A stretch of 64,000 nt of DNA, taken from the NCBI GenBank assembly GCA_039029135.1, contig JBCCGT010000007.1, forward strand, positions 124,001 to 188,000, written 5' to 3'. The position numbers were made by a program, and so were the translations under genes. Source of the stretch: JALZVT01 sp039029135. Its GTDB lineage: Bacteria; Pseudomonadota; Gammaproteobacteria; Pseudomonadales; Azotimanducaceae. The first letter of the stretch is position 1. The number at the start of each line of letters is the position of its first letter. Below are positions 8,935-18,462 of the stretch, piece by piece. The notes below the pieces were generated by a model, which did no database searches, was not told where the DNA came from, and saw only the letters and a program-made list of their open reading frames with translations.

Positions 8935-10356
8935 GTGGTGCTCGCGCTGCTCGCGGTGCTGTGCGTCGTCGCCTGCATCGCGCGCCTGCAGCTCGACTTC
9001 AACGGCCCCCACGTCGACGAGAGCGATTATGCGTTCGTCGGTCGGCTGTTGCTCGACGGCGGTACCTGGCCGTCGCGCACCTACGTGTTCAGTTCGGATC
9101 TGCCCCTGTACATCATCGGCTTCGCGGCCGATCTCGGCGGCCTCACGGGCGCGAGGATCGCGAGCACTCTGGCAGGCGTGGCTTCGCTGTTATTGGTGTT
9201 CACGCTCTACGCCCGCTGCATGCCGCGCCCCGTCGCGCTAATCGGCGCAGGGCTACTGGCGCTCACGGCCAATCACATATTCGTCAGCAAGTTCGCGACC
9301 TACGACATTTGGTGTTTCTTGCTGTTCGTTGCGAGCCTGAACTTGCTCTTGCTGCCGCTGACAACGCCGCAGCCGAAGGGCTATCGCAGCCTGGCCGCCG
9401 GAATGACGCTCGGGCTCGCCGTGCTGTTCAAATACGTCGTGGTGGTCTATGCGCCGCTGATTTGCGTTTTGCTGTTTCTGGTGGATCGCAAACGCGGCAT
9501 CGCCTTCGGGGCGGGGGTCGCATTCATATTGGTGAACTACCTCTACGTGAACTGGGCAGAGCTGCAGGTGCTGTACGAGCAGCAGCTCGCAGGCGTACAT
9601 CGCAGCAACACACTCCCGTTGGACATCGCGTGGCGGACCCTGCTGGATCTCTGGCCCCTGGCGCTGCCAGCCGCCTTCGCCTGGAAGGCGCGGCACCTGC
9701 TGACGCCGATTGGCGGCGGCTGGGTGGCCCCGCTGGCCCTGCTCGCCATTCCGCTGATCGCCTATCACCTGGCGTCGGGCAACGGCATCGCCCTGTCGAA
9801 GCATCTGATCTACGCCCAGCTCTTTATTGCCCCTCTCGCCGCGCTTGGGCTGTGGCACCTGGCTCATGCCGGCTGGTCACACGCGCTCCTGGCCGCGCTC
9901 GTCCTCTGCGGCGGCTTTTGGTGGCAGCAGCAGGAGGTTACGCAGCTCGAAAATGCGTTTCCGGATCACCGCTCCGTCATTGAACAAACCCTGTCGCTGG
10001 TCGACGAAAACACCACCGTGCTTAGCGAGAACCCCTACCTGATGCGCGACGCCTGGTACCCGCGGCTGGGACTCACTCAGTTGAGCGACTTCTCGAGCTT
10101 CGACAACGATGCGGACGGCGTGACCACCGAGCAGGACATCATCGACGCGGTGTGGGAAGGCAAGTTCGATCTGGTGTATCTCGACGGCCGCTTCGATCCG
10201 GATCTCGCCTGGCGACTGCGCAACGAGGTGCTGCCGAACAGCTATGAGGCCATCATCGAGCTGCCGTATCAGACCAGCGATCGGCTGTCATGGAATACGA
10301 CAGGGCTGCTCAGCCTGTACGCCCTGCGCGACCGCCCTGCGCGCGGCGCGCTATAG
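8935..10356 (+). CDS. Membrane glycosyltransferase, GT39/ArnT-like (PMT_2)
   Basis: 473-residue polytopic membrane protein with about ten hydrophobic segments between residues 1 and 330 and a soluble C-terminal domain of about 140 residues. Near the N-terminus, after the first membrane helix, the HVDESDYAFVGRLLL motif matches the catalytic D-E loop of polyprenyl-phosphate-sugar glycosyltransferases. These move a sugar from a lipid carrier to a protein or lipid in the periplasm. The start is uncertain: I use GTG 8935, but the frame is open upstream to 8881 and no good ribosome site decides it. It is followed after 76 bases by glycogen phosphorylase. Confidence 0.78.
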   Translation: MVLALLAVLCVVACIARLQLDFNGPHVDESDYAFVGRLLLDGGTWPSRTYVFSSDLPLYIIGFAADLGGLTGARIASTLAGVASLLLVFTLYARCMPRPVALIGAGLLALTANHIFVSKFATYDIWCFLLFVASLNLLLLPLTTPQPKGYRSLAAGMTLGLAVLFKYVVVVYAPLICVLLFLVDRKRGIAFGAGVAFILVNYLYVNWAELQVLYEQQLAGVHRSNTLPLDIAWRTLLDLWPLALPAAFAWKARHLLTPIGGGWVAPLALLAIPLIAYHLASGNGIALSKHLIYAQLFIAPLAALGLWHLAHAGWSHALLAALVLCGGFWWQQQEVTQLENAFPDHRSVIEQTLSLVDENTTVLSENPYLMRDAWYPRLGLTQLSDFSSFDNDADGVTTEQDIIDAVWEGKFDLVYLDGRFDPDLAWRLRNEVLPNSYEAIIELPYQTSDRLSWNTTGLLSLYALRDRPARGAL

Positions 10357-10432
10357 CATCTGATGAGCGTGCAAGGCGGCAAAAGGCTGCTATGACTTCC
10401 TGTGAAGTCACCGTCCAATCGGAGCATTGCCC

Positions 10433-12889
10433 ATGTCGGCGTTAATCGACCAGTCGGACCAGTCCACGGTTACCGAATACCTGCGTCGTGCGATTCACCA
10501 TCACCTCACCTTTACGATCGGAGTAGAGCCCGAGCAGGCAACGCCGGAAGACAAATACGGCGCTGTCGCCCACGCCATCCGCGAATACGCCATGCGCGCA
10601 ATGGCCGAGACCGAGGGTCGCTACCGGGACGCGGGCGCCAAACGCGTCTACTACCTATCGATGGAGTTCCTGATCGGCCGACTGCTCAAGAACAACCTGG
10701 TCAATCTCGGCATTCTCGACGCCTGCGAGGCGGCCGCCAAGGCCGAAGGCCTCGAACTAGCCGATCTGATGGAGTTCGAGCTGGACCCGGCGTTGGGCAA
10801 CGGTGGCCTGGGCCGACTTGCCGCCTGCTTCCTGGATTCGATGGCCACGCTCGGTATTGCGGGGTACGGCTACGGGATCAACTACGAGTTCGGTCTGTTC
10901 AAACAATCCTTCGTCGACGGATTCCAGCGAGAGCATCCGGATCACTGGATGTCGAACGGCACCCCCTGGTACATCGAGCGGCGCAATCAGACCGTGCAGA
11001 TTCCCGTCTACGGGCGCGTCGAGCACACCCTGGATCAGACCGGCAACTACCAGCCGGTGTGGCTCGACTGGCAAAGCATCATGGGTATTCCCTATGACAT
11101 GCCAGTGGTCGGCTACGACGGCGCGGCCGTGAACTACTTACGCCTGTATTCCGCGCAGTCGTCCAGCAACTTCGAGATGAACATCTTCAACCAGGGCGAC
11201 TACATACGCGCGGTAGAACAGAAGATTCAGACCGAGACGGTGTCCAAGGTGCTCTATCCGTCGGACGAGTTCGCTGCCGGTCAGGAGCTGCGCTTCGTCC
11301 AGGAGTACTTCTTCGTCGCCTGCGCGCTGCGCGACATCGTCCAGCGGCACAAGAGTCAGAACGGCGACATACGTACGCTGGCCGACCACGCCGCGATTCA
11401 GTTGAACGACACCCACCCCGCCCTGGCGGTGCCCGAGTTGATGCGGATGCTGCTCGACGAGTTTTCGCTGGACTGGGACAGCGCCTGGGACATCACGACC
11501 AACACCCTCGCATACACGAATCACACCCTGCTGCCGGAGGCGCTGGAACGCTGGCCGGTCGATCTGTTCGCGCGCGTGCTGCCGCGCCACATCGAGATCG
11601 TCTACGAGATCAACCAACGGTTTCTCGACGAAGTCCGAAAAACCTACCCCGGAGACGAGGACCGGGTGCGTCGCATGTCGATCGTCGAAGAAGGCGATCG
11701 CCAGCAGATTCGCATGGCCTATTTGTCCATCGTCGGCAGCCACGCGGTCAACGGCGTCGCCGCGCTGCACTCGGAGCTGGTGAAGGCGAACCTGGTGCCG
11801 GAGTTCAACGAGTTTTATCCCGGCAAGTTCCAGAACAAGACCAACGGCGTCACCCAGCGTCGCTGGCTGCTGTCCTGCAACCCGGGTTTATCGTCGCTGA
11901 TTACCGACGCGATCGGTCCTGCCTGGATTACCGACCTGGACCGGCTGCGCGATCTCGAGGACAAGACCGGCGACAGCGGTTTTCTGGATGCGCTGCACGA
12001 CGTAAAGCTGGCCAACAAGACAGCGCTGGCGAACTACATCAAGCGCACGACGCGCATCGACGTGGACCCCACGAGCCTGTTCGATGTGCAGATCAAGCGC
12101 ATCCACGAGTACAAGCGTCAGCTGCTAAACGCGCTGCACATCGCGCATCTGTATCTCGCGATCACCGAGGACGGCCTGCAGCTCGCGTCGCCGCGCACCT
12201 TCGTGTTCTCCGGCAAGGCCGCGCCGGGCTACCACACGGCCAAGCTGATCATCAAACTGATCAACAACATCGGCCGCACGGTAAACAGCGACCCACGCGT
12301 GAACAACCAGCTACGGGTGGCGTTCGTACCGGATTACAAGGTCTCGGTCGCCGAGCGCATCATTCCGGCCGCCGACCTGAGCGAGCAGATTTCTACGGCA
12401 GGCTACGAGGCATCGGGCACGGGTAACATGAAGCTGTCGATGAACGGCGCTCTGACGATCGGCACGCTGGACGGCGCCAACGTCGAGATCCGTGAGGAGG
12501 TCGGAGAGGACAACATATTCATCTTTGGGTTGACGACAGACGAGGTCGCCGACCTGCGTCGCGAGGGCTACAACCCCTACGACTGGTTCGACCGCGACGA
12601 GCGCATTCGCCGCGTGCTGGAGGCCATCGCGGGCAATGCGTTCTCGCGTCACGAGCCCGGGCTATTCGCCCCCATGCACGACCTGCTGCTGGCGCAGGGC
12701 GACTACTATCTGAATCTCGCAGACTTCGGCAGCTACGTGGACTGCCAGAAGCTGGTCGACGCCGCGTACGCGGACCAGCCGGAGTGGCGTCGCCTGTCGC
12801 TGTTGAACATCGCGCGGACCGGCAAGTTTTCCAGCGATCGGACCATCAGCGAATACGCGCGCGAGATCTGGGGCGTCCAGCCCGGCTAG
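10433..12889 (+). CDS. glgP: Glycogen/starch/alpha-glucan phosphorylase
   Basis: 818-residue GT35 phosphorylase that cleaves alpha-1,4-glucans with phosphate to give glucose-1-phosphate. The pyridoxal phosphate site EASGTGNMKLSMNG is intact, with Lys667 as Schiff-base residue. Other family blocks are present, such as PALGNGGLGRLAACF near 120 and KIHEYKRQ-like QIKRIHEYKRQLLNAL near 560. ATG 10433 is chosen over an in-frame TTG at 10427 because GGAG at 10421-10424 gives proper spacing only to the ATG. No other glg gene is nearby. Confidence 0.97.
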   Translation: MSALIDQSDQSTVTEYLRRAIHHHLTFTIGVEPEQATPEDKYGAVAHAIREYAMRAMAETEGRYRDAGAKRVYYLSMEFLIGRLLKNNLVNLGILDACEAAAKAEGLELADLMEFELDPALGNGGLGRLAACFLDSMATLGIAGYGYGINYEFGLFKQSFVDGFQREHPDHWMSNGTPWYIERRNQTVQIPVYGRVEHTLDQTGNYQPVWLDWQSIMGIPYDMPVVGYDGAAVNYLRLYSAQSSSNFEMNIFNQGDYIRAVEQKIQTETVSKVLYPSDEFAAGQELRFVQEYFFVACALRDIVQRHKSQNGDIRTLADHAAIQLNDTHPALAVPELMRMLLDEFSLDWDSAWDITTNTLAYTNHTLLPEALERWPVDLFARVLPRHIEIVYEINQRFLDEVRKTYPGDEDRVRRMSIVEEGDRQQIRMAYLSIVGSHAVNGVAALHSELVKANLVPEFNEFYPGKFQNKTNGVTQRRWLLSCNPGLSSLITDAIGPAWITDLDRLRDLEDKTGDSGFLDALHDVKLANKTALANYIKRTTRIDVDPTSLFDVQIKRIHEYKRQLLNALHIAHLYLAITEDGLQLASPRTFVFSGKAAPGYHTAKLIIKLINNIGRTVNSDPRVNNQLRVAFVPDYKVSVAERIIPAADLSEQISTAGYEASGTGNMKLSMNGALTIGTLDGANVEIREEVGEDNIFIFGLTTDEVADLRREGYNPYDWFDRDERIRRVLEAIAGNAFSRHEPGLFAPMHDLLLAQGDYYLNLADFGSYVDCQKLVDAAYADQPEWRRLSLLNIARTGKFSSDRTISEYAREIWGVQPG

Positions 12890-12928
12890 CGGCCGCGACA
12901 GCTCCCGCCGCAACGACGCCGCCGGGCA

Positions 12929-14164
12929 CTAAAAATCCCAACCGAAGAACGGTTTCGGGATCGCTACGCCGTCGAGCTGCTCGAGCAGCTCGGGTGGCGC
13001 TGACAGATCGTCGCTCAGGGCCAGCCGCGAGGCAGGCCCGACGCCCAGCCACCAGCGGCTAAAGGCGCCGGCGCTCGCCGTCAGCTTCAGCAGCGCAGCA
13101 TCGCTGCCGGTTTCTACCGTGGACGATTCGCCGAGGCTGACAATGTAGTCGCCGCCGATGCCGCGCCAGCCGTGGTCCCGACGCAGCCACTGACTGGCGG
13201 GGTCGTCGAGCGAAAGCGCAAAACGCAGCGGCTCGCCTGCATGCCTCACCCGCTCGATACAGCCGGGCAAATCGAGAATCCGCGCCTGCCAGGTGGCCAG
13301 CGCCTCCTGCCACTGCGTGTGCGTGGAACCGAGCGTCGACCGCTGGTTCCGAAACGGCGTGGCGAGCAGATCCTGCAGCTGCAGTTCCTCGGGTTCGTTC
13401 ATGTGCACGGCATTGACCTGATCCCCCAGCGAACGGATCAATCCGAGCAGTTCAAACAGCTCATCGGTATTGCGATAGGCGATCGCGTCGATCGAATAAG
13501 GACCGTGCTCGACGTCTTCGGCATCCCCCCAGATGAAGTGGCTGAGCGCGCCGTCGGGACCGTCGCAGAAGCCAAAGCCGAAGGACGACTCGGTGAAGTA
13601 GGTCTCCGCCTCTACGGTTTCGACCGGCTCGAGTACGCAGCCGCCGTGGCCGCGTTTACGCCCGGCTAGCGCGGCGTGCATGGCCGCGGCGTCCTGCTTG
13701 CCCAAGCGCACCGGCGGGCGCTGCGGCACGTCGACGCGGAGCGTCGCCGGATCGAAGCTGTGACTAATGACGTATGGACCCGTCCCGAACCCCACGCGAT
13801 TGTAGAAGCCCTGATCGAACATCCCCAGCGCCGCAACCTGCGCGCCGGCGCTCGCCTGCTGGCCCAGCACGTCGACCGTCAGCGACTGCGCAGCACCCAT
13901 GCGGCGGGCGATGCGGCTGGTTGTGACGGCCGCAATCACGCCAAGATTCAGGTCGGCATCGAGATACTGCATGCGTCCTGGAACGCCTATGACGGAACAC
14001 TCGGCCTCGCCGTGGATCGGCAGGACGGCGCAGGTGCCCGCCTTGAGCATGGCCTGCAGTCCGGGTTCGGCGTCTTCCTCCTCCAGCCAGCCGACCTCGT
14101 ACCAGATGCGCTTAACGGCCTCGAAGTCACGCTCCGAGTCATAGTCAAGGATCTCAACGTCCAT
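12929..14164 (-). CDS. GNAT N-acetyltransferase, Eis-like three-domain type
   Basis: 411 residues, the length of Eis-type acetyltransferases: a first GNAT domain (1-150) with VTTSRIARRMGAAQSL resembling the acetyl-CoA loop, a second GNAT-like domain (about 160-290), and a C-terminal SCP2-like domain (about 300-411) ending in an aromatic carboxyl terminus (FFGWDF), where Eis enzymes place the catalytic carboxylate. Substrate is unknown; relatives acetylate amines. ATG 14164 has GGGAGC upstream. It converges on glgP with only 39 bases between. Confidence 0.8.
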   Translation of the reverse strand: MDVEILDYDSERDFEAVKRIWYEVGWLEEEDAEPGLQAMLKAGTCAVLPIHGEAECSVIGVPGRMQYLDADLNLGVIAAVTTSRIARRMGAAQSLTVDVLGQQASAGAQVAALGMFDQGFYNRVGFGTGPYVISHSFDPATLRVDVPQRPPVRLGKQDAAAMHAALAGRKRGHGGCVLEPVETVEAETYFTESSFGFGFCDGPDGALSHFIWGDAEDVEHGPYSIDAIAYRNTDELFELLGLIRSLGDQVNAVHMNEPEELQLQDLLATPFRNQRSTLGSTHTQWQEALATWQARILDLPGCIERVRHAGEPLRFALSLDDPASQWLRRDHGWRGIGGDYIVSLGESSTVETGSDAALLKLTASAGAFSRWWLGVGPASRLALSDDLSAPPELLEQLDGVAIPKPFFGWDF

Positions 14165-14251
14165 TGCTGCTCCCGCTCGCTTCGGCCTGCATGCAGTGCG
14201 CTCGGCCAGCGGATTCCAGAAAGGGGCCCGCTGGCCGATCAAGAGGGAAGA

Positions 14252-16975
14252 TTATTGGTGCTGGAAGGCGTCGTTGTCGAATGCGCCGCGCTTGAACAGG
14301 CTGACCGAGCGGCCCGCTGGAACTTCGAAGCTGATGCCGTTGCGGCGCTCGACAAGGATCTTCGCATTGGGGTGGAACTGGGTGGGTGCGATGGCGCTCG
14401 CGAGCACGTTGTCGCTATTGCCGGACAGGCTGATCACCTCTACCCCATTCGGACTCTCCGGTCGGCAGCCAACGCCGTGACCGAACAGGCCGACATTGGA
14501 ACTGGCCTCGACGGATACAAACTGACGGCGACACTCGACCTTCTGACCGAAATAGCGAAAGTTCTGCGCATTGCGGACCGTCAAAAACGGATTCGGGCTG
14601 TCGTAGTGTTCGGGATTGAACGACACGAATGTAAGCGGTTCCGTCGTGCCCTCCACGAGGTAGCCATAAAAGTCGGGGTGATCCGTTTTGCTGTCCTGGA
14701 CGAAGTAGCTGACGTGCATACGGCCGCCGCCGTTGTCGCGCCACACGTGCGCCGCGATCGCGTGACCGCCATCGTTGTCGGCGCCTCGATAGATCTCCGA
14801 CTGCATCCGCGCAATGACGGACTTTCGGCCGGCACGCCAGTCCCAATAGGCATGTCGGCGCACGCCGTCGAAACGCGTGCCGTAGCGATAGATGCGAAAC
14901 CCTTCCAGCCGGGTGGTCGCCTCCACGTCGTTCGCGGTGGTGAACACGGCAACCTGCTCCGGGTTCGTCCATTCCGGGTGCACCAGGATGCGGGTGTACG
15001 ACAGGTTGTGCGAGAAGAGCGTCTGCTGCGCGCCGAGGCTCAGCGTATCGCTAACGAAATAGATGCCACGGGGCACGTAGACTTTTGGCTTAGCATCCAG
15101 TGCCGCCTGCAAATCCGCCGTCGCGTCATAGTTTCCGCGATTGCTGATGCAGCCATCCGTCAGGGTGTTGAACACCCCCGCGTCCATGAACCAGGGATCG
15201 TTGGCAAGCTCGTGCCGTGTTCGCAAACTTGCCGGCGGCGCTCGCAGGTCGAGCGTGTGGTAGGTCGACTTGGTCAGCGCCTCACCGTCGATCAGGCGAT
15301 AGGCCTCGTTGCTCGCGTAGCCCACCTTCAGCGGGTTCGTGTCGCTCAGCGGCACCGGATCTGACTGACCGTCCTTGTGCGTATAGACGTATTCGACCAT
15401 GCGATTCCAGCTCGCCGAGAGCAGATCGACGCGCTCGCCCTCGGAGTCGACGAACGGTTCGAAGCGATCGCCGCCGCGAACATAAACGTTCAGCAGGTGC
15501 AGGATGCGCCCAAGGCTGTTGTCGATGACGGGATAGTTCTGGGCCCCGGACAGATCGATCCGGGTATCCACAACGATCAGCGAGCCGGCGCCGCTGCGAA
15601 AATGCGAAGCGCCGACATCGGAGGCAAAGACCGGACTCTTGCTGATGTTGTGCTTGATCTCGAGACCCACGAGCGTGGTGGGCGTGCGGCTGTGCGTCAA
15701 AATGACGGGGCCCGTCTGCCCGGAAAACTTGACGTTGACCAGTAGCGGGTTGGTGCCCGAGCCCAGCAGCGCGCCGTGCGTCGCCCCCTTGCACTCTGAG
15801 TCGAACAGCCCGCCGGAACGGCCGGGGATCTGACCGAAGCACGCGAGGCCCGAGCGCCCCTCCACGAGGACATCCTCGATACTGCTGCCCTGCGCCACCG
15901 GCGCCTGGATGCCGATCGCACCCGCCTTGGCCCCTTCGCCGATATCGACGATCACATTCTTGATGGATTGCCGAAATCCGTTCTTGCCTTCCGAAGGCAG
16001 CAACTCATCGTTGACGTTGGTGACCCCGTTACCGGGACACACGCGACCCGTCCAGGCCCACATGAGTACGACGGGGCGTGGGTTGTCTGGATCGTCGAAG
16101 TTAACCGCCGGCTGCTTGGCGAGAATGATCTTCGGTTTGTTCTTCGGGTCGCCGTACAGCACGGTGGACTTTGACGAAGAACTGCTGCAAGTACTGCCGG
16201 GATTAATGTTGCGACGCAGCTCGAGGGTGCGATCGACGAGATACTTGCCGGGCGGCAGATACACGGCGAGGTCGTAGTTGTGCGCCTCGTTGATCGCGAC
16301 CTGCAGGCCGGTCGATACCTTCTTACCCGACTTGTCGACCACCAGGCCGTCCGCGCGATTCCACCAGGTCGCGTCAACAAAGCCCGAGCGGAAGAGTTCG
16401 CTGTTTTGCTGATTGAGCTCGATGACGCGATCCGGCACCGAGAACACGACGTTATCCGTCGCGGACGAGCCTGATTCGACTTTGTCGCCGAGATAGTCGA
16501 CCTCGCAGGATTTGGCCGGGACGGTCGCGAACGACTGGGTCGTCACGCCGGGATTGTCCCAGCCCTGAAAACGGTGCCGCGCGCTCACGCAGAGGTTTTT
16601 TTGTCCGGCGCGCTGACCGCCAATCAGGCACGGCACCTCGGAACAGGACTCGTATACGGTGTTGGCCGATCTCAGCACGTTCTGCGAACACTTGTGCACG
16701 GCGATCTCGAGCGGATGGGTCGCGTCTATCGGCCGCGTCGATTCGATGAACAGACGGCCGCCGGAACGAGTTAGATCCGCCACATAGCCTTTGCTCAGCG
16801 TCGCGGGGCAGCGCTCGCTTAGGTACGGGTTGTCCGGGTACAGCGCACAGAGTTCGACAAACCGATCCAGCGCCTGCGCAGGCGCCGCCAGGCACAGCGC
16901 CAACAACAGCGACGGCGCCGAAGCGGTGCGCCGCCGTACCCAGCGCGTGTGGCGCACGTAGAGACGGACCAGCAC
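14252..16975 (-). CDS. Secreted double beta-helix protein (Pectate_lyase_3 / GH55-like)
   Basis: About 907 residues. A basic N-terminus is followed by a signal peptide ending LAAPAQA. Two pectate-lyase-3 style beta-helix modules are visible, each opening with a D/G-x-x-A-L-x-A repeat: GLQVAINEA...VYLPPGKYLV (about 230-260) and ATADLQAALD...VYVPRGIYFV (about 640-670). Two tandem right-handed beta-helices are the architecture of GH55 beta-1,3-glucanases, so a glycan-acting enzyme is plausible; catalytic residues were not identified. The first 200 residues are Cys-containing and unassigned. I propose GTG 16975, two bases after the stop of the small secreted gene; an in-frame ATG at 17059 is possible but lies inside that gene. 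Confidence 0.72.
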   Translation of the reverse strand: MLVRLYVRHTRWVRRRTASAPSLLLALCLAAPAQALDRFVELCALYPDNPYLSERCPATLSKGYVADLTRSGGRLFIESTRPIDATHPLEIAVHKCSQNVLRSANTVYESCSEVPCLIGGQRAGQKNLCVSARHRFQGWDNPGVTTQSFATVPAKSCEVDYLGDKVESGSSATDNVVFSVPDRVIELNQQNSELFRSGFVDATWWNRADGLVVDKSGKKVSTGLQVAINEAHNYDLAVYLPPGKYLVDRTLELRRNINPGSTCSSSSSKSTVLYGDPKNKPKIILAKQPAVNFDDPDNPRPVVLMWAWTGRVCPGNGVTNVNDELLPSEGKNGFRQSIKNVIVDIGEGAKAGAIGIQAPVAQGSSIEDVLVEGRSGLACFGQIPGRSGGLFDSECKGATHGALLGSGTNPLLVNVKFSGQTGPVILTHSRTPTTLVGLEIKHNISKSPVFASDVGASHFRSGAGSLIVVDTRIDLSGAQNYPVIDNSLGRILHLLNVYVRGGDRFEPFVDSEGERVDLLSASWNRMVEYVYTHKDGQSDPVPLSDTNPLKVGYASNEAYRLIDGEALTKSTYHTLDLRAPPASLRTRHELANDPWFMDAGVFNTLTDGCISNRGNYDATADLQAALDAKPKVYVPRGIYFVSDTLSLGAQQTLFSHNLSYTRILVHPEWTNPEQVAVFTTANDVEATTRLEGFRIYRYGTRFDGVRRHAYWDWRAGRKSVIARMQSEIYRGADNDGGHAIAAHVWRDNGGGRMHVSYFVQDSKTDHPDFYGYLVEGTTEPLTFVSFNPEHYDSPNPFLTVRNAQNFRYFGQKVECRRQFVSVEASSNVGLFGHGVGCRPESPNGVEVISLSGNSDNVLASAIAPTQFHPNAKILVERRNGISFEVPAGRSVSLFKRGAFDNDAFQHQ

Positions 16976-16977
16976 GA

Positions 16978-17358
16978 CTAGAAACCGAACTCTTCGCGAC
17001 AGATCGTACGCGCTTCCTTGCGCTTGACGCCTCGCTCGGCGCGTATGTACACGATGCACTCGTCCAGCGTTGCAAAGGTCGGTACGTCGTCACCGTCGTC
17101 TTCACCGCCGCCGAGGCAGAAGGACTCGAACATGCCACCGAGCACGCCGTTCGCGGCCACTGCCCGTTCGCGATTATCGGATCCTGGAACCGTCGCCGCG
17201 ATCTGACTGACCAGGTCCATCGCCTCGGTCAGCGGCGGACAAAAGGCCGGTGCCGGTGGCGCCTCCTGCGCCGCGGCGGTGCCGCCGCAGAGCAGTAGCG
17301 CGAGGCCAATCGTCGAGAGCGCCGAGCGCACCCCAATCCCAGTACCGAACAGCCTCAT
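16978..17358 (-). CDS. Small secreted Cys-containing protein
   Basis: 126 residues with a clear signal peptide (1-30, ending GGTAAAQ). The mature part has five Cys and the C-terminal segment LDECIVYIRAERGVKRKEARTICREEFGF-like region is highly charged. I do not recognise a family. ATG 17358 is fixed by GGAGGG at good spacing. It is first in a two-gene unit with the beta-helix protein, whose proposed start follows its stop directly, so the two may act together outside the cell. Confidence 0.75.
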   Translation of the reverse strand: MRLFGTGIGVRSALSTIGLALLLCGGTAAAQEAPPAPAFCPPLTEAMDLVSQIAATVPGSDNRERAVAANGVLGGMFESFCLGGGEDDGDDVPTFATLDECIVYIRAERGVKRKEARTICREEFGF

Positions 17359-17572
17359 AGTTCCCTCCGCCGTACATCCGCGAGCCCGCGGGGCTCGCGA
17401 TACCGTCAGTGCCGACATGCAAAATGCAATAAAGGTGTCAATTTTGCGGCCTTTTATCGAAATCGTAAAGCAAACCTGGACTCGCACGACCGTTGCCCGG
17501 CGCCGCCGCAGGCTGCGGTCGATCTGGATTCGCCAGAGGCGACTTAACAACCGCGAAGGCATCATGTCCGAC

Positions 17573-17588
17573 AGCCCCCGAGGGGGCT
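17573..17588. other. Short GC-rich hairpin
   Basis: AGCCCCC and GGGGGCT around a two-base GA. There is no T-tract on either side, so it is not an obvious terminator. Confidence 0.5.
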
Positions 17589-17649
17589 ATGCCGACTTTG
17601 TCTGAGGGATCTCGCGTTTGGTTTACATTTGTTCGGGCTGGTTCTCCCT

Positions 17650-17723
17650 GACTCTGACCCCCGACTCTGACCCCGACTCTGACCCCGACTCTGACCCCGA
17701 CTCTGACCCCGGACTCTGACCCC
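17650..17723. repeat. Six tandem copies of GACTCTGACCCC
   Basis: Exact 12-bp units start at 17650, 17663, 17675, 17687, 17699 and 17712; the inner copies have period 12 and the outer junctions carry one extra C or G. The complement reads GGGGTCAGAGTC. A 16-bp palindrome CCAGCCC-TG-GGGCTGG (17722-17737) abuts the array. No associated transposase is present. Confidence 0.95.
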
Positions 17724-18043
17724 AGCCCTGGGGCTGGCCAGATGTTGGCGAACCACGCCGCAGTTCGTCTCAGCGGCGTGGGACGCTGCGCTGCAGTAAC
17801 ATAGTTTTTATCAATACTTTCAATAAGTTAAAGGTTTATTTCGGCATTCGTTCGAGCGTCGGCGATGCTGCCGCTTGCTGGCACGGAGCCTGCAGTCCTC
17901 TTGGCTAGCGCTATAGGAAGAACAGCGGCTGACAGCGGCGGGCGGCAGTCCAGGACGGTACTGCACCAGGCACGGCAGCGGCGCCGCACCATCAAACAGA
18001 CGCGACAGCGCAGCCACCACGACAGGTCAAAAGGAGGTACAAG

Positions 18044-18457
18044 ATGAACGCGCCAACCCTGGGAACACCGTCCCACCCCCACCGCATTCGTTCGCGAGAC
18101 CGCTCGGGCTACCGTGCGGATTACCGCTCCCGATCTGCCACGCGCCGGGAAGCGGGCATTCGACCGTTGAACTGGCTGGCTCGGGGTGCGCTGTTGCTGG
18201 CCGGCGCCGTGCTCACGGTAATGGGCCTGCTAGGACTGCTGCTGCCCTTCGCACCCGGTCTGCTGTTTCTGCTGCTGGCGGGACTGTGTTTCGCGGCGGC
18301 GTCGCCGGGCATCCGTCGGCAGCTAGAGCGGCACCCGCGATTGGCACCGCACTTCGGCCGCTGGCAGCGCGGTGCCGGTCTGGACTGGCCCGACCGCGCA
18401 CGACTGCTGGGTCTGCTGTTGGCGCGCGCGCTGAGCGATCTGTTCCGGCGGCGCTAA
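18044..18457 (+). CDS. DUF454-like (YbaN-like) small membrane protein
   Basis: 137 residues. An Arg-rich N-terminus of about 40 residues leads to two close membrane helices, LLLAGAVLTVMGLLGLLLPFAP and LLFLLLAGLCFAAAS, then SPGIRRQLERHP and a conserved-looking tail ending RRR. The order helix, L-P-x-x-P-hairpin, helix, S-P-x-x-x-x-x-L resembles DUF454/YbaN inner-membrane proteins of unknown function. ATG 18044 has a near-perfect AAGGAGG at proper spacing. It converges on the isomerase gene with five bases between. Confidence 0.65.
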   Translation: MNAPTLGTPSHPHRIRSRDRSGYRADYRSRSATRREAGIRPLNWLARGALLLAGAVLTVMGLLGLLLPFAPGLLFLLLAGLCFAAASPGIRRQLERHPRLAPHFGRWQRGAGLDWPDRARLLGLLLARALSDLFRRR

Positions 18458-18462
18458 GGTCG

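Larger units (their letters stand above)
17359..18043. other. Gene-poor region with repeats and hairpins
   Basis: About 685 bases with no supportable gene. It holds an AT-richer patch at 17420-17480 that is probably the promoter of the minus-strand secreted pair, a hairpin at 17573-17588, six 12-bp repeats at 17650-17723 and an abutting hairpin at 17722-17737. The last 200 bases lead into the DUF454-like gene. Confidence 0.6.

Noticed and set aside
13676..15364. 562-codon plus-strand frame across two minus-strand genes
   Set aside because: It crosses the Eis-like acetyltransferase and beta-helix genes and their intergenic gap; composition is that of a codon-bias shadow.
17573..17588. Rho-independent terminator
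   Set aside because: The hairpin has no T-tract on either strand.
17650..17723. CRISPR array
   Set aside because: Units are only 12 bases, directly adjacent with no spacers, and no cas gene is near.
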